Notes under the pieces: model-generated
Database searches by the model: none
Seen by the model: the letters and a program-made list of their open reading frames with translations, nothing else
Told to the model about the DNA's origin: nothing
Part shown: positions 1-7,037 of the stretch, one piece after another
Position numbering within the stretch: the first letter of the stretch is position 1
Layout of the letters: each line of letters opens with the position of its first letter
Program-made: the position numbers and the translations under genes
Source of the DNA: Clostridiaceae bacterium
GTDB taxonomy: Bacteria > Bacillota > Clostridia > Oscillospirales > Acutalibacteraceae
Assembly: GCA_016292705.1 (NCBI GenBank)
Contig: JAEDHZ010000031.1
Location: 1 to 11,845 of the forward strand
DNA: 11,845 nt
Direction of reading: 5' to 3'

Positions 1-1
1 C

Positions 2-655
2 GGTTACAGAGTTGCAGGAAAGACCGCAACGAGTGAAAAGCTTGACACAAAGGACCCGAATGACTATATCGCATCGTTCATCTGTTTTGCTCCGGCGAAC
101 GACCCCAAGGTTGCAGTCCTTGTCGGTGTTGACGAGCCGCCGGGAATATACCGAGGCGGCGGCGTTCTTGCCGCTCCGGTTGCAAAAGAAGTTATGGAGT
201 CAACGCTCAAATATCTCAATGTTGAGCCGCAGTATACAAAGGAAGAGCTTGAATCGGTCAGCCGGACAACGCCGTCGCTCACCGGAACAAGCGTTGCAAA
301 CGCAAGGATATCTGCAGCTAACGAGGGCTTTTCAGTCAAAGTTATCGGAAGCGGAAGCAGCGTTATCACGCAGGTTCCGTCAGCGGGGCAGTCAATTCCC
401 GAGGGCGGCGTCATAGTTCTTTATACCGAGAATGACTCAAAAACCCAGACGGTAAAAGTTCCGTCATTTATCGGACTCACAGCCTCGGCGGCAAACAGCG
501 TTGCCGTTGCGAACGGAATCAACATCATTCTTTCCGGCCCGGCGCAGACAGCCGGCGCAACGGTGTACAGACAAAGCGTTGAAAAGGGCACTGAGGTTCA
601 GGCAGGCTCGTCCGTAACGGTGTACTTCCAATCCACTGCAAATATGGACGACTGA
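2..655 (+). CDS. ftsI: Class B penicillin-binding protein (FtsI/SpoVD type), C-terminal part with two PASTA domains; 5' end outside window
   Basis: This is the last 217 residues of a peptidoglycan DD-transpeptidase, which crosslinks stem peptides outside the membrane at the septum or spore cortex. The reading frame is open from base 2. Residues 1-78 are the end of the transpeptidase domain and start with the third active-site box, read here as GYRVAGKTATSEKLD (K7-T8-A9), where the family normally has KTG. The SxxK and SxN boxes lie upstream of the window. Residues about 89-143 and 150-213 are two PASTA domains, recognisable by a proline near the first strand, a QVPSAGQ turn and an ending V-x-V/L-Y strand. 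Position directly upstream of murE fits FtsI, PBP2x or SpoVD. Bacillus SpoVD has one PASTA domain, so two domains are more PBP2x/FtsI-like, but the division and sporulation roles cannot be separated from this fragment. The stop is followed after 34 nt by murE. Confidence 0.93.
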   Translation, partial: GYRVAGKTATSEKLDTKDPNDYIASFICFAPANDPKVAVLVGVDEPPGIYRGGGVLAAPVAKEVMESTLKYLNVEPQYTKEELESVSRTTPSLTGTSVANARISAANEGFSVKVIGSGSSVITQVPSAGQSIPEGGVIVLYTENDSKTQTVKVPSFIGLTASAANSVAVANGINIILSGPAQTAGATVYRQSVEKGTEVQAGSSVTVYFQSTANMDD

Positions 656-689
656 TTCAGACCACCATTGATTGAGGAAAAGGAGATTT

Positions 690-2120
690 ATGAAGCTTTC
701 AGCCTTGTTTTGTTCGATCGGAATAACCGGTCTTAAAAAGGATGTTGAAATCAGCTTTATAACCGATGATTCACGCAAATGCAGGGAGAACACTCTCTTT
801 GTTTGCCATGAAGGTGCAGAATGTTTCATTGAAGAGGCGGAAAAAAACGGTGCGTGCGCCGTGCTTTCCTCCTCAGGAGACTTTGAAAGCTACAAAACGG
901 AAAACACCCGCAGGGCATACAGCACGCTTTGCCGTTGCTTTTTCGGCTTTCCGGAAAAGGGGCTTCGCCTCGTTGCCGTTACGGGAACGAACGGAAAAAC
1001 AACCACCGCTTCAATGCTTGCATATATTCTTTCGTTTTCCGGAAGGAAAACCGGACTTATCTCCACCGTTTTCAACAGCAGCGCAGATGAAAAAAGCAAA
1101 AGCACAATGACAACTCCGGATTGCTTTGAAACGGCAAAAATGCTGCGCAGACTCTCCGATAACGGAGGCGAATTCTGCGTTGTCGAGGCTTCGTCGCAGG
1201 GACTTGTTCAGGAAAGACTTTACGGGCTTTGCTTTGAAACGGCTGTTTTTACGAATCTTTCGGAAGACCACCTTGATTACCACAAAACATTTGAAAACTA
1301 TAAAAACGCAAAGAAAATACTCTTTGAAAACAGCCGGACAGCAGTGCTCAATTTTGACGATTCATACTATGATGAGTTTTCCGCCGCTGCAAAGGGGCGT
1401 GTTCTCAGCTATTCCGTCAAAAGTGACGAAGCGTGTTTTACGGCAAAAAACATCAGTGTTTCGGAAGACCGGATTGATTATGTGCTTGTTTCAGACTGCC
1501 TTATCCACCGGGTCAGGCTGAATCTGCGCGGAGATTTCAATGTTGAAAACTCCCTTGCCGCAATAATTGCCGGACTTGAGTGCGGAGTGAGCCTTGAGGA
1601 AAGCGCAAGGGCTTTGAAAAACTTTTCCTTTGTCAAAGGGAGAATGGAAATACTTGACACGGATACACCGTTTAGGGTTATAATAGACTACGCTCATACA
1701 CCCGATTCAATGAAGCGTGCGTTGCTTTCGCTGCGTCGCTTCTGCAAGGGGCGGCTGATTGTTCTTTTCGGCTGCGGCGGAAACAGGGAAAGGGAAAAGC
1801 GTTCCGTAATGGGGCAGATTGCAACAAGCCTTTCAGACATTGTTTTTGTTACCACGGACAATCCGAGGGCTGAAAACCCGGCAGACATAATATGTGATAT
1901 CCTTTCGGGTACCGAAGAAAGCAAAACCCCCGTTTTTGTCCGTGAAAGCAGGGAGGAGGCAATAGCCCTCGCTTTGAAAACGGCAAGGGCAGACGATGTT
2001 ATTCTCCTTTGCGGAAAAGGTCATGAAACATATCAGCTCATCGGCAACAAAGAGCTTCCTTTTGATGAAAGGGAGATTGTTAAAAAGCTGCTTTCCGGCG
2101 GCAGAAAAAACGCAGAATAA
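690..2120 (+). CDS. murE: UDP-MurNAc-L-Ala-D-Glu:meso-diaminopimelate ligase MurE
   Basis: This cytoplasmic ATP-dependent amide ligase adds the third stem-peptide residue to the UDP-MurNAc dipeptide. From the ATG at 690 the product has 476 residues, close to the family's usual length. An N-terminal UDP-binding domain (about 1-90) is followed by the P-loop TGTNGKTTT (98-106, K103), then TTPD, EASSQGL (166-172), the NLSEDHLDYH stretch, and a lysine-bearing YKNAKK segment where the carbamylated lysine normally lies. The C-terminal ligase domain holds DNPR (390-393). DNPR is the known signature for meso-DAP rather than L-lysine selection. I chose ATG 690 because AAGGAG (680-685) sits 4 nt upstream; the in-frame TTG at 672 would place the start ahead of the ribosome site. 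One oddity is Gln170, where most MurE proteins have His in the EVSSH box. mraY follows after 20 nt, with no murF between. Confidence 0.96.
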   Translation: MKLSALFCSIGITGLKKDVEISFITDDSRKCRENTLFVCHEGAECFIEEAEKNGACAVLSSSGDFESYKTENTRRAYSTLCRCFFGFPEKGLRLVAVTGTNGKTTTASMLAYILSFSGRKTGLISTVFNSSADEKSKSTMTTPDCFETAKMLRRLSDNGGEFCVVEASSQGLVQERLYGLCFETAVFTNLSEDHLDYHKTFENYKNAKKILFENSRTAVLNFDDSYYDEFSAAAKGRVLSYSVKSDEACFTAKNISVSEDRIDYVLVSDCLIHRVRLNLRGDFNVENSLAAIIAGLECGVSLEESARALKNFSFVKGRMEILDTDTPFRVIIDYAHTPDSMKRALLSLRRFCKGRLIVLFGCGGNREREKRSVMGQIATSLSDIVFVTTDNPRAENPADIICDILSGTEESKTPVFVRESREEAIALALKTARADDVILLCGKGHETYQLIGNKELPFDEREIVKKLLSGGRKNAE

Positions 2121-2140
2121 TTTAAGGGGATGTTATAAGT

Positions 2141-3181
2141 ATGAATAGCACGGTTTCGGTTTTAATTTCCTTGGGAACGGCCTTCATTGTGACGGCTTTG
2201 TTGGGAATAGTATTAGTACCGCTCCTGCATAAGCTCAGATTCGGTCAGAACATTCTGACCGATATCGGCCCTCGCTGGCATGCAAAAAAGCAGGGCACGC
2301 CCACAATGGGCGGTCTGATGTTCATCATCGGAATCATTGTTGCGGTTGCTGTCACCTTCCTCACCGGGAAACTTACCGGCTTTTCCCTCCTTTCGGAAAA
2401 CGATGTGATTTCATCACAGGAGAAAACAAAACTGCTTTCGGGTCTGCTGCTTGCGCTTTGTCTCGGGCTTGTCGGTTTTACGGACGACTATATCAAGGTT
2501 GCAAAAAAGCGTAACCTTGGTCTCACCGAAATGCAGAAGACCGTTTTGCAGGTGATTATCATTGCGGCATATCTCACAACAATGGTTATGAGCAAGAACA
2601 CCTCAATGTTCATTCCTCTCATCGGAAAGATAAATCTTGACTCGCTCCCCGGAATAATTTTCTTTTATCTTTTCGGTGCGTGCGTGATATACGGCACTGC
2701 AAACGCAGTCAACTTCACTGACGGCGTGGACGGACTCTGCGGTTCGGTAACGGTACCCGTCGGCGTTGCATTCACGGTGATTGCGTACCTTGTCGGAAAC
2801 ACAAGCTGTTCGGTTCTTGCGGCCGCTCTTGCCGGTGCGTGCGCAGGCTATCTTATCTGGAACCACTATCCGGCAAAAGTCATGATGGGCGATACCGGCT
2901 CAATGTTTCTGGGCGGTCTCATTGCCTCGCTTGCCTTTTCCGTCAACTGTCCGCTGATTCTTCTTCCTGTCGGCATTGTATATGTTATCGAGGCTCTCAG
3001 CGATATTCTCCAGATCGGTTCAATCAAACTGCGTCATAAGAAGATTTTCAAAATGTCCCCGATTCATCATCACTTTGAAATGAGCGGCTGGAGCGAAAAG
3101 AAAATTGTTGCCGTGTTCAGCGTTGTAAGCTTTGCCGGAGCAATTGCAGGCGTCATTCTCATGTGCTTCACGATTATCTGA
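2141..3181 (+). CDS. mraY: Phospho-N-acetylmuramoyl-pentapeptide transferase MraY
   Basis: This integral membrane enzyme transfers phospho-MurNAc-pentapeptide from UDP to undecaprenyl phosphate, making lipid I on the cytoplasmic face. The 346-residue length fits the family, as do about ten hydrophobic segments starting with residues 5-28. The early loop contains GPRWHAKKQGTPTMGG. The aspartates of the family are present: D115 and D116 in DDYIK, the NAVNFTDGVDGL loop (188-199), and D251 in MMGDTGS. The HHH motif (309-311) is in IHHHFEMSGW, the usual C-terminal signature. The start is ATG 2141, with AAGGGGA at 2124-2130, 10 nt upstream. It is 20 nt downstream of murE and 37 nt upstream of ftsW, so co-transcription is likely. 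In many clusters murD separates mraY and ftsW; here it does not. Confidence 0.97.
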   Translation: MNSTVSVLISLGTAFIVTALLGIVLVPLLHKLRFGQNILTDIGPRWHAKKQGTPTMGGLMFIIGIIVAVAVTFLTGKLTGFSLLSENDVISSQEKTKLLSGLLLALCLGLVGFTDDYIKVAKKRNLGLTEMQKTVLQVIIIAAYLTTMVMSKNTSMFIPLIGKINLDSLPGIIFFYLFGACVIYGTANAVNFTDGVDGLCGSVTVPVGVAFTVIAYLVGNTSCSVLAAALAGACAGYLIWNHYPAKVMMGDTGSMFLGGLIASLAFSVNCPLILLPVGIVYVIEALSDILQIGSIKLRHKKIFKMSPIHHHFEMSGWSEKKIVAVFSVVSFAGAIAGVILMCFTII

Positions 3182-3218
3182 AACAGAGATCAAGTCATTC
3201 TGAAAGGAGCGCAAACAA

Positions 3219-4490
3219 ATGAGCGAAAGAGTAAAAAGGCTGCCGGATAATGCACGGTCTGCCAAAAAAGGTTCTTTTATCGGGCAGCTGTTTCATACCG
3301 GCGGTTTGGATGTTGTGTTCTGCTGCCTTGTCATGATTCTTTTTGCGTTCGGAATAACGATGATGTATTCCGCAGGCTATGCCTATGCCGCAGCATACAC
3401 CTCAAGCCCGAACAGCTTTTTCAAAAATCAGCTCATTTCCGGCGCAATCGGCTTTGTGATGATGTTTTTCATCAGCAAACTTGATTACCGCATACTCAAC
3501 GGTATTCTCACACCGATTGCCTTCCTCGTTACGGTTGCACTTCTTGCATATACTTACATTTACAATATCCACAACGACATAAAACGCTGGATAGTTATCG
3601 GATCCCGTCAGTTTCAGCCCTCGGAGATAAGCAAGTTTGTTCTGGTTCTTGTCATGGCATATCTCATCTGCATTTTTTATAAGCCTCTTTATGCCGAGAA
3701 GGGAAAACGGGCAATGCCGTCCGTTAAAAGGCTGACAAAGATTGAAAAGGTTCTTTTTTCATTCTTTGACACAAACTTCAAATGCACGGTGGCTCTTGCA
3801 GCGGTTGTTGTTCTTTTCTGCGGCCTTGTTTTCATCGAAAGCCACTTGTCCTGCACGATTCTCCTTTTCTGCATGGGCGTTTCAATGATGTGGCTTGGCG
3901 GCGTCAAAAAGAAATGGTTTCTTGTTCTCGGTGTTGTTGCAGCATTTGTCATAGTATATGTTGTTTTCATCAATCCGGAATTTGTAAAAATGTTCAGCAA
4001 TTACGCCTATGAGCGGATTATGACATGGAAGACGGGAGAAAGCTACGGAGCGACCACCCGCTGGCAGACGGAACAGGGCTTGCTTGCAATTGGTTCCGGC
4101 GGTCCGTTCGGAGTCGGTTTCGGAAATTCAAAGCAAAAGCAGCTTTATATTCCTGAGCCGCAAAATGACTTTATTTTTGCCGTCATCTGCGAAGAGCTTG
4201 GCTTTTTCGGTGCGCTTGTTGTTGTAATTCTTTTTGCTGCCCTCATCTGTCGAGGCTTCATCATTGCAACAAAAACCAAGGATCTGTTCGGCGCACTTCT
4301 TGTTATCGGAATTATGATGCAGCTTGGTTTTCAGGTTATACTGAACATTGCCGTTGTTACGGATACGATACCCAACACGGGAATTGCTCTTCCGTTTTTC
4401 AGCTACGGCGGCACGGCGCTCATCATTCTGCTTTGTGAAATGGGAGTTGTGCTCTCTGTTTCAAGAAGCTGTCGGCTTGAAAAAATATAA
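3219..4490 (+). CDS. ftsW: SEDS-family lipid II polymerase FtsW
   Basis: This is a membrane glycosyltransferase of the SEDS family, which polymerises lipid II into glycan strands with a class B PBP partner; the PBP tail upstream is the natural candidate. Its 423 residues include about ten predicted membrane helices: 29-52, about 70-88 and eight more, ending near 415. Diagnostic motifs are IKRWIVIGSRQFQPSEISK after helix 3, GVGFGNSKQKQLYIPEPQND with Asp317 at the position of the essential acidic residue of extracellular loop 4, and PNTGIALPFFSYGGTA in the last loop and helix. AAAGGAG (3203-3209) lies 9 nt before ATG 3219. A basic cytoplasmic loop of roughly 35 residues between helices 4 and 5 (about 157-190) looks longer than usual. 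Context favours FtsW over RodA or SpoVE, though a SpoVE role cannot be excluded. Two TAA stops follow in tandem (4488-4493). Confidence 0.93.
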   Translation: MSERVKRLPDNARSAKKGSFIGQLFHTGGLDVVFCCLVMILFAFGITMMYSAGYAYAAAYTSSPNSFFKNQLISGAIGFVMMFFISKLDYRILNGILTPIAFLVTVALLAYTYIYNIHNDIKRWIVIGSRQFQPSEISKFVLVLVMAYLICIFYKPLYAEKGKRAMPSVKRLTKIEKVLFSFFDTNFKCTVALAAVVVLFCGLVFIESHLSCTILLFCMGVSMMWLGGVKKKWFLVLGVVAAFVIVYVVFINPEFVKMFSNYAYERIMTWKTGESYGATTRWQTEQGLLAIGSGGPFGVGFGNSKQKQLYIPEPQNDFIFAVICEELGFFGALVVVILFAALICRGFIIATKTKDLFGALLVIGIMMQLGFQVILNIAVVTDTIPNTGIALPFFSYGGTALIILLCEMGVVLSVSRSCRLEKI

Positions 4491-4523
4491 TAAGGTAATT
4501 TCCGGCTTATCGGAGTTTACCGG

Positions 4524-4530
4524 AAAGGAA
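4524..4530 (+). promoter_or_regulatory. Ribosome-binding site of murG (decides between TTG and ATG start)
   Basis: AAAGGAA, within GGAAAGGAA (4522-4530), is the only purine-rich Shine-Dalgarno-like motif between ftsW and murG. It is 8 nt from TTG 4539, an ideal spacing, but 20 nt from ATG 4551 and 26 nt from ATG 4557. Either TTG is used, or the hairpin at 4532-4545 shortens the effective distance to ATG 4551 to about 6 nt. Confidence 0.6.
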
Positions 4531-4531
4531 A

Positions 4532-4545
4532 GCGGCTTTTGCCGC
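4532..4545 (+). other. GC-rich hairpin between murG Shine-Dalgarno and ATG codons
   Basis: GCGGC (4532-4536), loop TTTT (4537-4540) and GCCGC (4541-4545) form a perfect 5-bp stem. No U-run follows, so it is not an intrinsic terminator. It starts one base after the ribosome site and ends five bases before ATG 4551. The TTG at 4539 lies in the loop and the first base of the 3' arm, so folding would hide TTG while bringing ATG 4551 closer. Its structure is seen in the sequence; its role is inference. Confidence 0.5.
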
Positions 4546-5678
4546 AGATAATGAATATGAGAATCATTTTTGCCGCCGGCGGAACGGGCGGACACATCAA
4601 TCCGGCTCTTGCCGCTGCCGGAGAAATCCGTGAAAGATACCCTGATGCACAGATACTGTTTATCGGTACAAAGGATAAAATGGAAGCAAAGCTTGTTCCG
4701 GCCGCAGGCTTCGATTTCAAAACAATTGAAATTTCCGGCTTTTACCGTCAACTTTCTATCGAAAACATAAAGCGCAATATTATTACGCTTTCGCATCTTC
4801 TCAGCTCTTCAAAAGAGGCAAAAAAGATTATTCTTGACTTTAAGCCTGATGTTGTTGTCGGCTTCGGCGGTTATGTCAGCGGCCCCGTTGTGAGAATGGC
4901 GGCAAAGCTCGGAATACATACGGCAATTCATGAGCAGAACGCCTATCCCGGCATTACGAACAAGGCGCTCGCAAAGGACGTTGACAAGGTCATGCTCACG
5001 GTGGAAAAGGCGGGGGAATACCTTGAAGCAAAAAATCCGCCTGTTGTCACGGGGCTTCCCGTCCGTGGCGAAATGCTCAGAGCTGACCGGGAAATGAGCC
5101 GTGCAGAGCTTGGAATCCGGGATAATCAGAAGCTTATTCTTTCAATGGGTGGCTCGCTCGGAGCTGAGGCAATCAACAACGCAATGGTTGAGCTTATTGC
5201 TGATAATCATAATAATAAGAACCTATATTTCCTCCATGCGATGGGACAGTACGGTCTCTGGGTGCCTGAAAAGCTTCGTGAAAAGGGCGTTGATCCGGAT
5301 AAAGAGGATAACATTGAAATCCGTGAATATATCAGTGACATGGCCCGTTGCATGAGCGCAGCAGACATTGTAATCTGCCGTGCCGGCGCAAGTTCGCTTT
5401 CGGAAATTGAAGCGCTCGGAAAGGCTTCTGTTCTCATTCCGTCACCGAATGTTGCGGAAAATCACCAGTATCACAACGCAATGGCTCTTGTTCGCAATGA
5501 CGCTGCCGTTCTCATTGAGGAAAAGGATTTGAATGCCGAATCTCTCGGCAAAGTGTTGTCATCGCTTATTGATGACGAAAACAGAATAAAAACACTCTGC
5601 GAAAACGCAAAAAAACTCGCAATAACCGATGCAAAGGAGAGAATTGCTGATATTATTGTCTCTCTTGTTCAGGACTGA
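4539..5678 (+). CDS. murG: Undecaprenyldiphospho-muramoylpentapeptide beta-N-acetylglucosaminyltransferase MurG
   Basis: MurG is a GT28-family enzyme at the inner membrane face that transfers GlcNAc from UDP-GlcNAc to lipid I, making lipid II for FtsW. From the TTG at 4539 it has 379 residues. The N-terminal Rossmann domain begins RIIFAAGGTGGHINPA (GGTGGH 14-19), followed by GFGGYVSGPV and HEQNAYPGITNK. The C-terminal half has GGSLGAEAINN, the nucleotide-sugar binding stretch CRAGASSLSEIEALGK (280-295; E289 is at the expected ribose-binding position) and ENHQYHNA (Q310). The start is uncertain: TTG 4539 has the best ribosome-site spacing, whereas ATG 4557 gives the canonical family N-terminus (MRII) and ATG 4551 adds two residues. 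All three are in frame. The gene lies 48 nt after ftsW and 78 nt before murA. Confidence 0.95.
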   Translation: MPQIMNMRIIFAAGGTGGHINPALAAAGEIRERYPDAQILFIGTKDKMEAKLVPAAGFDFKTIEISGFYRQLSIENIKRNIITLSHLLSSSKEAKKIILDFKPDVVVGFGGYVSGPVVRMAAKLGIHTAIHEQNAYPGITNKALAKDVDKVMLTVEKAGEYLEAKNPPVVTGLPVRGEMLRADREMSRAELGIRDNQKLILSMGGSLGAEAINNAMVELIADNHNNKNLYFLHAMGQYGLWVPEKLREKGVDPDKEDNIEIREYISDMARCMSAADIVICRAGASSLSEIEALGKASVLIPSPNVAENHQYHNAMALVRNDAAVLIEEKDLNAESLGKVLSSLIDDENRIKTLCENAKKLAITDAKERIADIIVSLVQD

Positions 5679-5756
5679 CACAATAAAATTGCCCGGTGCA
5701 TAGGATAGGCTGTGACGGTTTTCCGTTTGACTATTCAGTGTTGGGTGTGATGTTTC
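5679..5756 (+). other. murG-murA spacer with small hairpin, no convincing promoter
   Basis: This 78-nt gap is the longest in the run. It holds a weak hairpin, ACGG (5715-5718), TTTT loop, CCGT (5723-5726), followed by only three T residues. TTGACT (5727-5732) resembles a -35 box but has no good -10 at 16-18 nt. No clear AGGAGG-like site precedes the murA GTG; only GGGTGTGAT (5743-5751) is purine-rich. It may be a translational or processing element, or just spacer. Confidence 0.35.
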
Positions 5757-7037
5757 GTGAGCGAAATCATAGTTAAAGGCAAAAACAGGCTTGAGGGAGT
5801 TCTCCCCATTCAGGGCTCAAAAAACAGCTCGCTGCCGATTCTTGCGGCGTGTGTTCTTGTTGACGGAGTCAGTGTTCTTCACAATTGTCCGCTTTTGTCC
5901 GATGTTGATGCTGCCGTGCGTATCCTTGAACATCTTGGCTGTTTTGTTGAAAGGGACGGCCACACTCTGACCGTTGATTCAAGGGGGATTTCCTGCTATA
6001 ATATTCCGGAAAGCCTTATGCGTGAGATGCGTTCTTCAATCGTTTTTCTGGGCTCGCTCATTTCACGCTGCAAAAAGGCAAGGATTTTTACACCCGGCGG
6101 CTGTGAGATTGGTCTCAGGCCCATTGACCTGCACCTTTCTGCTTTGCGCTCGCTCGGTGTTTCAATTGAGGATGAGGGTTCTGCGCTCGGCTTTGAAGTC
6201 AGAAAAAAGCTTGAGGGAACTGTGATAAGCCTTTCCTTCCCAAGCGTCGGCGCAACGGAAAACATTATTCTTGCTTCGGTTTTTGCCGAGGGACGGACAA
6301 CTGTGCTTAATGCTGCCCGTGAGCCTGAGATACTTGATCTTGCCGCTTTTCTCAACAAATGCGGATGCAGGATTTTTGTCGGCTCTGAGGGTACTGTTAT
6401 AATTGACGGGGTAAAGCGGGCACATTCTTGCGAGCATACGATTATTCCGGACAGAATTGTTGCGCTTACATATATGTCTGCCGTTGCCTGCTGTTCGGGT
6501 GATGTCCTTTTTGAAAAGGCAGACACCTCCCATTTTCTTTCGGCAACAGGCATTTTTGAAGCGGCAGGCTGCCGACTTGAAACAAAAAAGGACAGTGTGC
6601 GCATTGTTTCTTCCGGAAAACTGAAAGCCGTGCGGGATATCCGCACTCTGCCGTATCCGGGATTTCCGACGGATGCGCAGGCACCGATAGGCGCAATGCT
6701 CTGCACTGCGGAGGGAACTTCGGTTATTGTTGAAAATATTTTTGAAAACCGCTTCAACCATGTCGGTGAGCTTGTGCGTATGGGCGCAAGAGTAAAGGTT
6801 GAGGGCAGGGTGGCAATAATTGACGGCGTTGAATCGCTTCATGCGGCGAATGTCCGTGCTGTTGATCTGCGCGGAGGCGGTGCGCTTGTTGTTGCCGCTC
6901 TTTCGGCAAGAGGAAAAACCGTAATAAGCGGTCTGAAACATATTGACAGAGGATATGAAAAAATAGAGGAATGTCTGCAAAGCCTCGGGGCGCAGATTGA
7001 AAGGAGTGCTGAGGATGGAAAACGAAAAAAAGAATAA
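5757..7037 (+). CDS. murA: UDP-N-acetylglucosamine 1-carboxyvinyltransferase MurA
   Basis: MurA transfers enolpyruvate from phosphoenolpyruvate to UDP-GlcNAc in the cytoplasm, the first committed step of peptidoglycan synthesis. The 426-residue product matches the family's size and two-lobed EPSP-synthase-like fold. Visible motifs are GSKNSSLPILAA with the K22-N23 pair, the catalytic loop PGGCEIGLRPIDLHL with Cys116, PGFPTDAQAP in the second lobe, ENRFNHVGELVRMGA, and DLRGGGALVVAAL near the end. Cys at 116 rather than Asp is the form that fosfomycin alkylates. The start is a GTG: an in-frame TGA lies just upstream at 5748-5750, so no longer form is possible, and the ATG at 5750 is out of frame. 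The ribosome site is poor. The last 23 nt overlap the start of ftsQ. Firmicutes often carry two MurA paralogues; which one this is cannot be told from the window. Confidence 0.96.
   Translation: MSEIIVKGKNRLEGVLPIQGSKNSSLPILAACVLVDGVSVLHNCPLLSDVDAAVRILEHLGCFVERDGHTLTVDSRGISCYNIPESLMREMRSSIVFLGSLISRCKKARIFTPGGCEIGLRPIDLHLSALRSLGVSIEDEGSALGFEVRKKLEGTVISLSFPSVGATENIILASVFAEGRTTVLNAAREPEILDLAAFLNKCGCRIFVGSEGTVIIDGVKRAHSCEHTIIPDRIVALTYMSAVACCSGDVLFEKADTSHFLSATGIFEAAGCRLETKKDSVRIVSSGKLKAVRDIRTLPYPGFPTDAQAPIGAMLCTAEGTSVIVENIFENRFNHVGELVRMGARVKVEGRVAIIDGVESLHAANVRAVDLRGGGALVVAALSARGKTVISGLKHIDRGYEKIEECLQSLGAQIERSAEDGKRKKE

Noticed and set aside
12..416. 134-residue + strand frame over the PBP tail
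   Set aside because: Its Arg/Ser-rich translation has no domain, while the frame starting at base 2 encodes the KTx box and PASTA domains.
672..692. TTG start 18 nt upstream for murE
   Set aside because: The ribosome site AAGGAG lies inside this extension and fits ATG 690.
5727..5756. Possible promoter in front of murA (TTGACT)
   Set aside because: No acceptable -10 element lies 16-18 nt downstream.
5696..5776. 26-codon open frame starting GTG in the murG-murA spacer and running into murA
   Set aside because: It has no ribosome site and no recognisable product; such a short frame is expected by chance.
5996..6757. 253-residue open frame on the - strand inside murA
   Set aside because: It is another antisense shadow, with low-complexity Ser/Arg-rich translation and no start signal.
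6997..7017. TTG start 18 nt upstream for ftsQ
   Set aside because: AAAGGAG lies inside the extension, 8 nt before ATG 7015.
7026..7032. A-AAA-AAG slippery heptamer near the start of ftsQ
   Set aside because: A -1 shift would reach the murA stop at 7035-7037 within two codons, and no stimulatory structure is visible.
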